Origin: a virus
Virus record (IMG/VR): IMGVR_UViG_3300032240_001148
Coordinates: 1-25,249 of that record
Reading direction: 5' to 3' (one strand)
DNA length: 25,249 bases
A program made the position numbers and the translations under genes. Each line of letters opens with the position of its first letter. Position 1 is the first letter of the stretch. This document shows, piece after piece, positions 1 through 8,732 of the stretch. The notes beneath the pieces are model-generated. The model ran no database searches. It saw only the letters and a program-made list of their open reading frames with translations, and was not told the DNA's origin.

Positions 1-1091
1 AAGACGGGTTCATTTGGTGGACTGGCGTAATTGAAAGTAGAGATGACCCGTTAAAGATGGGTCGTTGTTTGGTTCGTTGTGTTGGTTGGGATTCTGAAGA
101 CAAGATGAATACACCAACCGAATCTCTTCCATGGGCAATGCCTATGAATGGTGTGAATTCTATCACAAACACAACTGCTAAAGAAGGTGATATGGCAGTC
201 GGTTTCTTTATGGATGGAGAAAGCGCACAAGAACGAATCATCATGGGAACATTCCCAAAGATTCCACTTAAAGAAGCCGATTCTGAATCTGCATTTCAAG
301 ACCCACGAACAGATGCTCTTGCAACTGCACCAAGACCACCAGAATCAAAAGTATACAACACAGATGGCGCAGGTATCGAACTTACTGAATCTGGCCAAGC
401 AACTGCATACCCAATCAATTTAGATGAACCAACAACATCACGCCTGTTTAGGAATGATGAAGATACGATTACACAAACTTTCATACAAGAAAGAAAAGAA
501 AATATTGTAACTGGTGTTGAAACAGTAAATGATTCATGGGACGAACCAGAAACAACTTACAACACAACTTACCCATTTAATAATGTGATTGAGACTGAAT
601 CTGGTCACATATTGGAGATGGATGATACATTTGGTGCCGAACGAATTCATTTGGCACACCGCAACGGGTCTTTCCAAGAATGGTTTCCTGACGGAGACAA
701 AGTTGAAAAGATTACCAAAGATAACTATCAGATTGTAATGGGTGATGATAAGATTTATATTATGGGTAAATGTCTCATTACAGTACAAGGTGATGCTGAG
801 ATTTATGTAAAAGAAAACGCATATCTTTTAGTGGATAAAGATGTTGATGCCACAGTTCATGGAAACATAACTGCACAAGTTGATGGAAATGTAGATGCAA
901 CAGTAGATGGTAATCTAAATGCTACGATTGGTGGAAATGTTACTGCGGATATTGGTGGTAACATGACTGCTGATATTGGTGGTAATGTAACTGAAACAGT
1001 TGGTGGTTCTATGACTACTAAAGTTGGTGGTGATTATAATATTAATGCCGGTAACTTTACAGTTAAGGCCGGAAAAATTAGTCTAAACTAA
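1..1091 (+). CDS. 5: Baseplate hub / central spike protein gp5, lysozyme-less (5' partial)
   Basis: This is the T4 gp5-type central spike, which sits under the tail tube and punctures the outer membrane. The reading frame is open from base 3 through the first ATG (57), and the residues before that ATG (WWTGVIESRDDPLKMGR) match the start of the gp5 OB-fold domain, so the true start lies before the window. 362 residues are visible. In order they are an OB domain (about 1-110), a low-complexity Thr/Glu-rich linker, the segment around IETESGHILEMDD that opens the gp5 C-terminal domain in T4, and a beta-helix of octapeptides. T4 gp5 carries a lysozyme domain between the OB and C-terminal parts. 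Here there is only a linker, with no lysozyme-like catalytic segment. The PAAR tip gene follows after 8 nt, as expected for a spike and its cap. The family call is firm; the missing N-terminal residues are unknown. Confidence 0.93.
   Translation, partial: DGFIWWTGVIESRDDPLKMGRCLVRCVGWDSEDKMNTPTESLPWAMPMNGVNSITNTTAKEGDMAVGFFMDGESAQERIIMGTFPKIPLKEADSESAFQDPRTDALATAPRPPESKVYNTDGAGIELTESGQATAYPINLDEPTTSRLFRNDEDTITQTFIQERKENIVTGVETVNDSWDEPETTYNTTYPFNNVIETESGHILEMDDTFGAERIHLAHRNGSFQEWFPDGDKVEKITKDNYQIVMGDDKIYIMGKCLITVQGDAEIYVKENAYLLVDKDVDATVHGNITAQVDGNVDATVDGNLNATIGGNVTADIGGNMTADIGGNVTETVGGSMTTKVGGDYNINAGNFTVKAGKISLN
855..1046 (+). repeat. Eight octapeptide repeats of the gp5 triple-stranded beta-helix
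   Basis: Eight consecutive 24-nt units encode octads of the form (V/I)-x-G-(N/S/D)-x-x-x-x, for example VDGNVDAT, IGGNVTAD and VGGSMTTK. This is the repeat that winds three gp5 chains into the needle in T4. Two units are nearly identical at the DNA level (around 927-974), so the unit number could change by slippage. Confidence 0.85.
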
Positions 1092-1099
1092 GGAAAAAT

Positions 1100-1465
1100 A
1101 TGCCTGCAGCAGCTTTGAGTGGTGGTGCAAGTTCAGTTTCTTGTACAGATGGAGCAAAAGGTTCTCCATGTGGTAAAAATGTTTGGCATTGGGATGTCCC
1201 AATTACTTCTACAAGTGATGCCGGAAGTTCAGATGTTATTATTGAAGGTAAAGGTGCGGTTAGAGAAGGTGATGTTATGACATCTCATCCAGATGGTGAC
1301 CCTTGTGTTCCTAGTCCAGTTAATCATGCACCCGCACTAAGTTCATTCAGTTCAACAGTTTTTGTTAATGGAAAAGGTATGGGTCGTGTTGGTGACCATT
1401 ATGATTCAGATGGTCACTTTTCACACACAATTTCATCTGGTGCGGCCACGGTAACTTGTGGATAA
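1100..1465 (+). CDS. 5.4: PAAR-domain spike tip protein (T4 gp5.4-like)
   Basis: This 121-aa protein is of the PAAR-repeat type that caps the beta-helical spike of contractile tails and type VI secretion systems, forming a sharp metal-bound cone. Two PAAR-like hairpins are visible: VIIEGKGAVREGDV (46-59) and VFVNGKGMGRVGDH (87-100), the latter followed by a His-rich turn (H100, H106, H109) and a closing SGAATVTCG. H63, C69 and H76 are further candidate metal ligands. It is somewhat longer than T4 gp5.4. It has a clear ribosome-binding site (AAGGA just before the ATG at 1100) and lies directly after gp5, its structural partner. The call is based on motif pattern and position; the actual metal ligands are inferred. 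Confidence 0.9.
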   Translation: MPAAALSGGASSVSCTDGAKGSPCGKNVWHWDVPITSTSDAGSSDVIIEGKGAVREGDVMTSHPDGDPCVPSPVNHAPALSSFSSTVFVNGKGMGRVGDHYDSDGHFSHTISSGAATVTCG

Positions 1466-1470
1466 ATTAG

Positions 1471-1478
1471 TATAAATA
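1471..1478 (+). promoter_or_regulatory. T4-type late promoter octamer TATAAATA before gp25
   Basis: An exact match to the T4 late -10 octamer lies 5 nt after the PAAR stop codon, with 4 nt between it and the gp25 ATG. By T4 spacing, transcription would begin at or within the first codon, giving an essentially leaderless message. Alternatively it is only an A-rich translation start region. No separate Shine-Dalgarno sequence is visible. Confidence 0.6.
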
Positions 1479-1482
1479 GAAC

Positions 1483-1887
1483 ATGGCCACAACTAACATA
1501 GATTCCACAAGAACATTTAGAGACTTGGATTTGAATTTCAATATTCATCCAATCCGTAAAGATGTTACAGTACATATTAATGAATATGCTGTTGTAAATG
1601 CGGTTAAAAATCTTATTCTAACCAATCATTATGAGCGTCCTTTCAGACCTAATGTTGGTAGTAATATTCGTAGATTGTTGTTTGAGCCAGTTGATGCCAT
1701 TATGTCGGCACAGTTGGAAAGAGAAATAAAAGAAACAATTGGAAACTTTGAGCCTAGGGTTCAAGTCAATACTGTTACCGCCTCTCCTGTCCCCGATGAA
1801 AATGGTTACAAGATTTATTTGGAATTTTTTGTAATCAACAATCCAAAACCAATTACAATTAATTTTTTCCTAGAGAGAATTAGATAA
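1483..1887 (+). CDS. 25: Baseplate wedge protein gp25
   Basis: This 134-aa protein is of the gp25 family, the conserved wedge component that seeds sheath polymerisation in contractile injection systems. The length is almost that of T4 gp25. The core is visible: RDLDLNFNIHP near the N-terminus, then NLILTNHYERPFRPNVGSNI, with the conserved E-R-P-F-x-P-x-x-G-S element, followed by RRLLFEP. The C-terminal half alternates strand-like stretches ending in INFFLERIR. It sits directly before gp6 with 1 nt between them, matching the usual gp25-gp6 neighbourhood. A late promoter octamer lies just upstream. I see no anomaly. Confidence 0.95.
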   Translation: MATTNIDSTRTFRDLDLNFNIHPIRKDVTVHINEYAVVNAVKNLILTNHYERPFRPNVGSNIRRLLFEPVDAIMSAQLEREIKETIGNFEPRVQVNTVTASPVPDENGYKIYLEFFVINNPKPITINFFLERIR

Positions 1888-1888
1888 A

Positions 1889-3946
1889 ATGGCAGACCGT
1901 TTAAGAGTTACAGAACTTGATTTTGATACAATCAAGAACAACTTAAAATCATTCCTGAACCAACAATCTCAGTTTACAGACTACGATTTTGAAGGTTCTG
2001 GTCTTAACATCCTATTGGATATTTTGGCCTATAATACTCATTATAATGCGTATTACCTTAACATGGTTGCCAATGAATCTTTTATGGACACCGCATTACT
2101 CCGTGATTCTGTTGTTTCACATGCAAAGTCTCTTGGATATACTCCATATTCTACAAAAGCACCTGTTGCACAAATCAATTTCACAGTCGTAACAACAAAC
2201 AATACACCTGCAACATTGACATTGCCTGCTGGGTATTCTTTCTTGTCTAATCAAATTGATGGCAAATCATATAACTTTGTTGTTTTGGAAGACACAACTG
2301 TAACCAAATCAAATACAAATTTCTATTTTGAGAATTTGAATATACACGAAGGTCAATTAGTTACCTACACATTCGTTCACAATCAATCAACGAATCCAAA
2401 ACAAGTATTCACATTAAAAGATGCCAACATTGACACCACAACTATTAAAGTTCAAGTGTCTCCATCAACTTCAAATACTTCATTAACATCATACTCTAAA
2501 GTTACTGATATTTTAGATGTAACATATGATTCTAATGTTTTCTATTTGCAAGAAAGTAAAAACGGAAAATTCCAAATTTATTTTGGAAACGATGTTGTTG
2601 GTAAAAAATTAGCAGATGGTTCTGTTGTTTATGTAACTTACTTACTCAACAACGCAACTGCCGCAAACAAAGCCAATAACTTTGTTGCCGCAGCATCTAC
2701 TACAGATTCTATAGGTAATGTATTAACACGATTTATTATTACTCCAGTTTCTGCTGCTGCGGGCGGTTCTGAACGTGAGAGTGTGGACTCAATCAAGTTT
2801 GGTTCTGCTGCACAGTTCTCAACACAAAATCGTTTGATTACATTTAAAGATTATGAATCATATATTAAGAAGAATTATCCTTCTGTTGATTCATTGACTG
2901 TTTGGGGTGGTGAAGAAGAAGTTCCACCTGCATATGGCAAAGTTTATATTGCTTTGAAACCTAAAAAAGATTATTACATTTCTGAAGCAGAAAAAACACG
3001 CATTATTAATGAAATCATTAAACCAAAGTCTATTGTAGCGGTTGATACAATCATTCGTGACCCTGAGTATCTTTATCTTTTAGTTGAAAATTATGTTGAA
3101 TATGATAAAAATAAAACAACTCAAAGTACAGATGCAATTAAAACAGGTATTAAAAATGCGGTTCTAACTTACGCACAATCAAATTTAAATAAATTTGCGG
3201 CAACATTTGTTCTTTCTAAAATGCAAGACGGTATTGATGCGGTAGATTATAATGCGATTCGTGGTTCTGAAACTACATTAAAATTACAAAAAAGATTTGA
3301 ACCAGATTTAACAAAATCATCAACATATAATATTAATTTTAATGCAGAGTTACATAGAGGTACTATTACCAATAAAATGACTTCAACTGAGTTTGATGTT
3401 TATGACACTACTGGTAAAAGAAGAACAGTTTTATTGGAAGAAGTTGAACAATCATACACTGGCATTTCTTCTATTCAAGTTACTAATAGCGGAACAGGAT
3501 ATCTTGTTGCACCAACAGTAACAATTACTGGTGATGGTTCTGGTGCTTCAGCCGTGGCAACAATTATAAATGGAAAAGTTGATAGTATTACTATAGTAAA
3601 TCGTGGTACAGGATATTCAAGAGCTTTGGTTTCAATATCTGGTGCAACAGGATATGGTGCTACTGCATCTGCAATTTTAGATTCTAAAATAGGAACATTG
3701 AGAACAGTTTACTATGACGAATTTGTACAAAGACAAACTGTTAATGCTACTGCGGGTACAATTTATTATGACACAGGTTTAATTACATTAAAAGATTTAA
3801 GAGTATTATCTGTTACTTCTAGTGATAATATGATTCGTTTAACTATTGAATCTGAAAGAGGTATTTTAAATTCTGCTAAAAATACAATCATCACAATTGA
3901 TGAAACAGATCCAAATTCTATTTCAACCGAATTAACTGTATATTAA
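1889..3946 (+). CDS. 6: Baseplate wedge protein gp6
   Basis: This 685-aa protein is of the gp6/baseplate J-like family. In T4, gp6 dimers join the wedges into the inner baseplate ring, and the T4 protein is of similar length. The N-terminus is diagnostic for T4-like gp6: LDFDTIKNNLKSFLNQQ, then GSGLNILLDILAYNTHYNAY and a MDTALLRDSVVSHAKSLGY-type segment within the first 95 residues. The middle (about 300-460) contains the ring-forming region ending in FVLSKMQDGIDAVDYNAIRG. A glycine/tyrosine beta module is embedded at about 527-600. The C-terminus runs straight into gp7, whose ATG overlaps this stop codon by one base (TAATG), indicating translational coupling. The added module is what makes the C-terminal part unusual. 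Confidence 0.94.
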   Translation: MADRLRVTELDFDTIKNNLKSFLNQQSQFTDYDFEGSGLNILLDILAYNTHYNAYYLNMVANESFMDTALLRDSVVSHAKSLGYTPYSTKAPVAQINFTVVTTNNTPATLTLPAGYSFLSNQIDGKSYNFVVLEDTTVTKSNTNFYFENLNIHEGQLVTYTFVHNQSTNPKQVFTLKDANIDTTTIKVQVSPSTSNTSLTSYSKVTDILDVTYDSNVFYLQESKNGKFQIYFGNDVVGKKLADGSVVYVTYLLNNATAANKANNFVAAASTTDSIGNVLTRFIITPVSAAAGGSERESVDSIKFGSAAQFSTQNRLITFKDYESYIKKNYPSVDSLTVWGGEEEVPPAYGKVYIALKPKKDYYISEAEKTRIINEIIKPKSIVAVDTIIRDPEYLYLLVENYVEYDKNKTTQSTDAIKTGIKNAVLTYAQSNLNKFAATFVLSKMQDGIDAVDYNAIRGSETTLKLQKRFEPDLTKSSTYNINFNAELHRGTITNKMTSTEFDVYDTTGKRRTVLLEEVEQSYTGISSIQVTNSGTGYLVAPTVTITGDGSGASAVATIINGKVDSITIVNRGTGYSRALVSISGATGYGATASAILDSKIGTLRTVYYDEFVQRQTVNATAGTIYYDTGLITLKDLRVLSVTSSDNMIRLTIESERGILNSAKNTIITIDETDPNSISTELTVY
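3467..3688 (+). repeat. Glycine/tyrosine beta module inside gp6
   Basis: Codons 527-600 of gp6 encode a twice-repeated pattern: V-T-N-S-G-T-G-Y, then PTVTITGDGSGASA, then G-K-V-D-S-I-T-I-V-N-R-G-T-G-Y, then a second GATGYGATASA. The same pattern recurs in the gp7-like protein, gp8 and the DUF4815-type protein in this window. It is predicted to be all-beta and to sit on the protein surface. Boundaries are approximate. Confidence 0.7.
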
Positions 3947-6579
3947 TGGCTGACCAAAAAACATCATTACTGATTAACAGACAAGTTCCTGAATTCGTTC
4001 GGGACGAATATCCTGTTTTCGTTTCATTTTTGGAAGCCTATTATGAATTCCTTGAACAGAAACAAGGCACCGAATTAAATGATTTAGTTGCTAAATCAAA
4101 AAATTTAAGAGACATATCAGATGTTGATTTATCAATAGAAGATTTTGAAAGAAACTTTTTTAATACTTTTGCTGATTTAATACCAAGAGATGTTGCGGTA
4201 GATAAATCAGTATTGATTAAAAATGTGTTGCCACTTTATCTTTCTAAAGGTTCTGAATCATCATTTAAACTTCTTTATAGAATGTTGTTTGGTGATGAAC
4301 TTGAAGTTAAGTATCCAAAGAATGATGTTCTTCGTGCTTCTGATGGTAAATGGGTAGTTGAAAATGCTTTGAAAATATCAAAAGATTTTTACTCATATTA
4401 TACAGGCAATGGAACAACAAAAGAATTCAAACTTCTTCAACAATTAGGCCAGACTGATGTAACTGTTTATATTAATGATATTGCACAAACATCTGGTTAC
4501 TATGTTCGTAAAGAATCAAAAAAACTTGTATTTGATACCGCACCATTATTAAATTCAACAATTAAAGTCTTATATTCAACTTTAGATAAAACAGTTTTCA
4601 CCAATCGTAAAATTACTGGTGAATTATCTGGTGCAACGGCACTTGTTGAGAAAGTATCAAATCAAATTGTTAATGAAGAACTTATTGTTCAATTTTTTAT
4701 AGATGAAAAAACATTAATTGGTAATTTTATTAATGGTGAAAATATTTTAACTGATGTTTTTGTTGATGATATTTTAGTTAATGTTATCTCAGAAACAGTA
4801 TCAAATGTTTTAAAAATTAATATTATTGACGGTGGTTCAAACTATAATGTTGGTGATCCTGTTATTGTAAACGCACCAGTTGCAGAAGTAGGTCCGTCTG
4901 CATTAATTTCCAAAACATTTAAAGGTGTAATTAATCAAGTTATAATTGCAGATGGTGGTGCAGGTTTTACAGTTGGTGAAAGAATCGCAGCCATTGGATA
5001 TGAAACAACTCAATTAAACTTTGCTATTTCTAATGTGAACTTGTCTGGCGCAAATACTGCCAATGTTTTTAAGATTTACTCAGATGTTATCTCTGATGTT
5101 GACCCAGCAAACACAATATTGACTGCATCCAATTGGCATTTTCCTGGCAACATCGCACCATCACAGACAATCAATGTAAACTCGGTAATATCAACTGCAT
5201 TTTCCAATGTTACATATGTTGGCATTGGCGAGATTTCAAATGTAACTATTGCGGCTGCAAACGTAGTTGTTACTTCAACTCCTATTTTAAATGCCGCACC
5301 TGCATATGTTACGATTAGTCCATTAACTGCAAATACACCATCATCAACTATTGTTTTGATTGATACTTTTGGTTCTTTAGGTAAATTAGTTATTCGTCAA
5401 AGTGGTCTTGGATATGCAGTTGGTGATGAATTAATATTTACAAACAAACCAATGTCTTTTGGAACTGGTGCTGCAGCTGTAGTTAAATCAGTTTCAAGTC
5501 TTGGTCGTATTTTGAATGTTCAATTTGTTCCATCCAAAATAACAGGAACTGCAAATGTAACATCAATATCTAATGTGATGGTTCAGGGTATTGGAACTTC
5601 ATTTTTATCAGAACTTGTTCCGGGTGATGATATTATGATTGGATTCGATACACGCAAAGTATTGACTATTGCATCTGATACTTCATTAAATGTTACATCG
5701 GCATCTTGGTCAACAATATCATTAAATCAACCAATCAGAAAATATGGTAAAAATTTAATTGGTGGCCAAGGTTACACACAAGATAAATTACCAACAGTTA
5801 CAATTAGTTCCACTGGTGGTTCTGGTGCATCTATTGAAGTTACTGCCATCATGGGTGATGGTGAGAATTTGGATCCAAAAGGAACTAAACGACCAGGTGA
5901 GATTGAAGAAATTATTATCACCAATCCAGGTAAAGCAATTAAAGTATTACCAACTGTAGACTTGGTAAATTATGGTGATGGTACTGCACTTGCAAATGTC
6001 ACATTGAATCCTTCATATGAAACATTTGAGGGTCGTTGGTCAACATCTGATGGTATTTTATCATCGGTAGATAGAAAAATTCAAGGTAGAGATTATTATG
6101 TAAATTATTCTTACCTATTATCGTCTGCCACCGAGTTCTCTAAATATAAGAAGATTTTTAAAGAATTATTACATCCATCTGGATTCAGAATGTATTCAGA
6201 ATTGACTCGTTTGGATGAGTTAAATTCTAATGTGGTGACACTTGATACAATCACCGCACCAAAAAATATTAAGTCTCTTTCTGGTCGTGTAAATGTTGCA
6301 AACACAAGCATTTATGTAACCGGTGAGGGAACTAAGTTTAATGTGGCCAATAGTTTAGGTATTATTTCTATTGGTGCTTATATTGCCGTTAACAACGGAA
6401 TAAGAGTTATTAATAGTATTATAAGTAATACGAATCTTGCGGTTACAAGTGCGTTCACAATTACTGCAAACAATGAAGAAATGTTGGTTGTAAATACCGT
6501 ATACAATGCAGTTGCAACCGAAATCACATTAGACGAAATCCTTGCAGAAAACGAAATTACTTTGACAGTAGAATCATAA
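3946..6579 (+). CDS. 7: Baseplate wedge protein, gp7-like (marine T4-like type)
   Basis: This 877-aa structural protein sits where T4-like phages carry gp7, directly after gp6. The N-terminal 130 residues (SLLINRQVPEFVRDEYPVF, FVSFLEAYYEFLEQKQ, LPLYLSKGSESSFKLLYRML) are typical of the wedge protein that follows gp6 in marine T4-like phages. T4 gp7 itself is longer (about 1030 aa) and diverged. The region from about 290 to 690 is a string of glycine/tyrosine beta modules. Two copies of another module, of the pattern GTSFLSELVPGDDI / GTKFNVANSLGIISIG, occur near 545-585 and 780-855. The stretch YYVNYSYLLSSATEFSKYKK followed by LHPSGFRMYSEL (about 705-750) is a conserved-looking island between the modules. 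The start is fixed by the TAATG overlap with gp6. The role is assigned by N-terminal pattern and synteny. Confidence 0.82.
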   Translation: MADQKTSLLINRQVPEFVRDEYPVFVSFLEAYYEFLEQKQGTELNDLVAKSKNLRDISDVDLSIEDFERNFFNTFADLIPRDVAVDKSVLIKNVLPLYLSKGSESSFKLLYRMLFGDELEVKYPKNDVLRASDGKWVVENALKISKDFYSYYTGNGTTKEFKLLQQLGQTDVTVYINDIAQTSGYYVRKESKKLVFDTAPLLNSTIKVLYSTLDKTVFTNRKITGELSGATALVEKVSNQIVNEELIVQFFIDEKTLIGNFINGENILTDVFVDDILVNVISETVSNVLKINIIDGGSNYNVGDPVIVNAPVAEVGPSALISKTFKGVINQVIIADGGAGFTVGERIAAIGYETTQLNFAISNVNLSGANTANVFKIYSDVISDVDPANTILTASNWHFPGNIAPSQTINVNSVISTAFSNVTYVGIGEISNVTIAAANVVVTSTPILNAAPAYVTISPLTANTPSSTIVLIDTFGSLGKLVIRQSGLGYAVGDELIFTNKPMSFGTGAAAVVKSVSSLGRILNVQFVPSKITGTANVTSISNVMVQGIGTSFLSELVPGDDIMIGFDTRKVLTIASDTSLNVTSASWSTISLNQPIRKYGKNLIGGQGYTQDKLPTVTISSTGGSGASIEVTAIMGDGENLDPKGTKRPGEIEEIIITNPGKAIKVLPTVDLVNYGDGTALANVTLNPSYETFEGRWSTSDGILSSVDRKIQGRDYYVNYSYLLSSATEFSKYKKIFKELLHPSGFRMYSELTRLDELNSNVVTLDTITAPKNIKSLSGRVNVANTSIYVTGEGTKFNVANSLGIISIGAYIAVNNGIRVINSIISNTNLAVTSAFTITANNEEMLVVNTVYNAVATEITLDEILAENEITLTVES
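4810..6015 (+). repeat. Series of glycine/tyrosine beta modules inside the gp7-like protein
   Basis: Three related blocks are readable: about 4810-5000 (IDGGSNYNVGDPVIV to DGGAGFTVGERI), about 5380-5535 (RQSGLGYAVGDELIF to LGRILNVQFV) and about 5745-6015 (GGQGYTQDKLPTVTI, GGSGASIEV, then PGEIEEIIITNPG). The second and third are separated by a different module (GIGTSFLSELVPGDDI, SDTSLNVTSASW, about 5560-5715) that looks inserted into the series. Boundaries are by eye. Confidence 0.6.
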
Positions 6580-6592
6580 TAGGACACAGAGA

Positions 6593-8725
6593 ATGTCAAC
6601 AACAAAGATTACATCTTTACCAGTATTAACATCGCCAAGTGCTAACGGTGAAAACACCGTTTTTGTGGTCGTTGATAAGAGCAGTGGTACATACACAACC
6701 AAACAATTAAGTTTGCAAAACCTCGATTCGTTTGTGGACAATGTTGGACCAGTAGCCTTTGCTCAAGCAAATAGTGCATACGCAAAGGCCAATTCTGCCA
6801 ATGTGATTGCACAAGGCGCATACGACAAAGCAAATGCGGTAAACACATATGCTTATTCCGCATACGCACAGGCAAATACTTCAAACACAAGTGCATTGGC
6901 CGCATTTACAAAAGCTAATGCCGCTTTTGATACTGCTAATACTGCCAATTCTACTGATTACACAACTATCTCTATTACCGCAGGCACTCACGGTAATGCA
7001 ATTTATGTTCCTGTTGTTACTGTTACTTCCAATGGTCGTGTAAGTTCAATTTCTAATACTGCAATCACAGGATTTGCAAACGCAACTTTTGCACAAGCTG
7101 CATTTAATGCCGCAAATACTGAAACTATTGGTACTGCCGCTTTTGCAAAGGCCAATAGTGCCAATGTTTTAGCGCAACAAGCATTTGATGCCGCTAATAC
7201 TAATGGTTCAACATATAATTCAGGTGCATTTGCACAAGCAAATGCTGCCTTCAACAAAGCAAACTCTGCAAATGTACTAGCACAACAAGCATACGATGCC
7301 GCTAATAGTGCAAACACTTTTGATTACACTTTAATTAATATAACTGCTGGTACATATGGTAATGCAACTTTTGTTCCAGTAATCACATTGACTGCAAATG
7401 GTCGTGTATCATCTGTTACAAATACCGCAATTACAGGTTTTGCCAATTCAACTTATGCAACTGCGGCCTTTGATAAAGCAAACTCTGCAAATGTACCAGC
7501 ACAAGCAGGATTTGATAAAGCTAATAGTGCAAACGTGTTAGCACAAAACGCATACAATTATGCAAATACAATTGCTACAACAATCAATAACACATTCATT
7601 ACTGAATCCAGAAATACTGCTAATGCGGCATATGCAACTGCCAATGGTGCATATACAACCGCAAACAGTTCATTGGGAACTTCTGCTCTTGCGTATACAG
7701 TATCCAATACTGCACAACTAACTGCTAATGCAGGATTCGTACAAGCAAATGCCGCCTTCAATAAGGCCAATAGTGCGAACATATTGGCACAACAGGCATA
7801 CACTCAAGCAAACATCGCAACTCCTGCATACATTCAGGCTAATGCCGCTTTTGATAAAGCAAACTCTGCGAATGTACTTGCACAGGCCGCATTTGACCAA
7901 GCAAACACAAATGGTTCAGGATACAATCAAGCAAATACTGCAACCACACTTGCACAAAACGCATACAATTTTGCCAACACAGTTAATGTCTATGCGTATT
8001 CTGCATATGCACAAGCAAATACAAACACCATAACAATCTCTGGTGTATCGACAAGAACCAACTCTGCATTTGATGTTGCCAATACTGCTCTTGCAACTGC
8101 TGCTATTGCATTGAATATTGATAATCAAGCAAATGGTGCTTTTGATAAAGCAAATGCGGCTTTTGACCAAGCAAATACTGGGACTGCATTTGGTTCTAAT
8201 GCTTATGTGCAAGCAAATACCGCATATAATACCGCAGTTTCTGCCACAACAACTGGTCAAGCTGCATTTGATAAAGCTAATAATGCTATTGCAAATACAG
8301 GTAGTGTTTACTTAACTGGTAATTTAACTCTTGGTGGAATAGTTACTGGTAATGCGGCTACAGGAAATGTTTCTCCAATTGCAATTGGCTACATGGGTAT
8401 GCCACAAAATAATTTGACTTCAAATTATGTGATTACTCTTGCAGACCAAGGCAAACATTTATACTATAATGTTGCGACAAGTAGTGTTCTTTATATACCA
8501 ACAAGTGCCAATGTGGCATTTCCTATTGGTACAAAAATTGATATTATTTCAATGACCTCTTCATCTGCAAATGTAACAATCACACCTAATACTGGCGTGT
8601 CATTGTACTTAACAGGAAATACAACTCCTGCGGGAAGAAACTTAACAACATACGGTACTGCAACATTAATTTGTGTGGCTGCAAATACTTGGTTCGTAAG
8701 AGGATCAGGAATTTCTGCTCTGTAA
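6593..8725 (+). CDS. Alanine-heptad fibre-like structural protein between gp7 and gp8
   Basis: This 710-aa protein has no T4 counterpart at this position. After a short N-terminal part (about 1-50: KITSLPVLTSPSANGENTVF), it consists mainly of alanine-rich heptads of the form A-(F/Y/N)-x-x-A-(N/Q)-x. Many are arranged as a 14-residue unit like AFDKANSANVLAQQ. Ala therefore occupies both core positions of a canonical 3-4 coiled-coil spacing, which implies a very thin trimeric or dimeric rod. Two near-copies of a beta module (ITAGTHGNAIYVPVVTV and ITAGTYGNATFVPVITL, each ending in NTAITGFAN) interrupt the rod at about 122-162 and 243-285. The C-terminal 118 residues (from SPIAIGYMGMPQNN) are a beta head of a kind seen at the ends of phage tail fibres. 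The start ATG follows AGGACACAGAGA. A fibre or whisker-like role is inferred. Confidence 0.75.
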   Translation: MSTTKITSLPVLTSPSANGENTVFVVVDKSSGTYTTKQLSLQNLDSFVDNVGPVAFAQANSAYAKANSANVIAQGAYDKANAVNTYAYSAYAQANTSNTSALAAFTKANAAFDTANTANSTDYTTISITAGTHGNAIYVPVVTVTSNGRVSSISNTAITGFANATFAQAAFNAANTETIGTAAFAKANSANVLAQQAFDAANTNGSTYNSGAFAQANAAFNKANSANVLAQQAYDAANSANTFDYTLINITAGTYGNATFVPVITLTANGRVSSVTNTAITGFANSTYATAAFDKANSANVPAQAGFDKANSANVLAQNAYNYANTIATTINNTFITESRNTANAAYATANGAYTTANSSLGTSALAYTVSNTAQLTANAGFVQANAAFNKANSANILAQQAYTQANIATPAYIQANAAFDKANSANVLAQAAFDQANTNGSGYNQANTATTLAQNAYNFANTVNVYAYSAYAQANTNTITISGVSTRTNSAFDVANTALATAAIALNIDNQANGAFDKANAAFDQANTGTAFGSNAYVQANTAYNTAVSATTTGQAAFDKANNAIANTGSVYLTGNLTLGGIVTGNAATGNVSPIAIGYMGMPQNNLTSNYVITLADQGKHLYYNVATSSVLYIPTSANVAFPIGTKIDIISMTSSSANVTITPNTGVSLYLTGNTTPAGRNLTTYGTATLICVAANTWFVRGSGISAL
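6755..8300 (+). repeat. Degenerate 42-nt (14-codon) repeats encoding the alanine-heptad rod
   Basis: Dispersed copies of a sequence reading roughly GCATTTGATAAAGCAAA(C/T) followed by a codon series for SANVLAQQ occur across this stretch, e.g. near 6775, 7144, 7243, 7465, 7507, 7747 and 7846. Third-position changes between copies show that the protein pattern, not the DNA, is conserved. Some neighbouring copies are similar enough for unequal recombination. Confidence 0.8.
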
Positions 8726-8732
8726 AGCGACA

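Noticed and set aside
57-1091. Taking 57 as the true start of gp5
   Set aside because: The frame is open upstream to the window edge and those residues match the gp5 OB domain, so the ATG at 57 is internal.
7003-8260. Several open frames on the - strand (e.g. 7003-7317, 7558-7803, 7916-8260) with repeated Cys/Ala patterns
   Set aside because: They are the mirror of the alanine-heptad repeats on the + strand. The repetition itself keeps the antisense frames free of stops.
6755-8300. CRISPR-like or satellite-like repeat array
   Set aside because: Units are not identical, have no unique spacers of fixed length, vary at third codon positions and stay in one reading frame. They are protein repeats.
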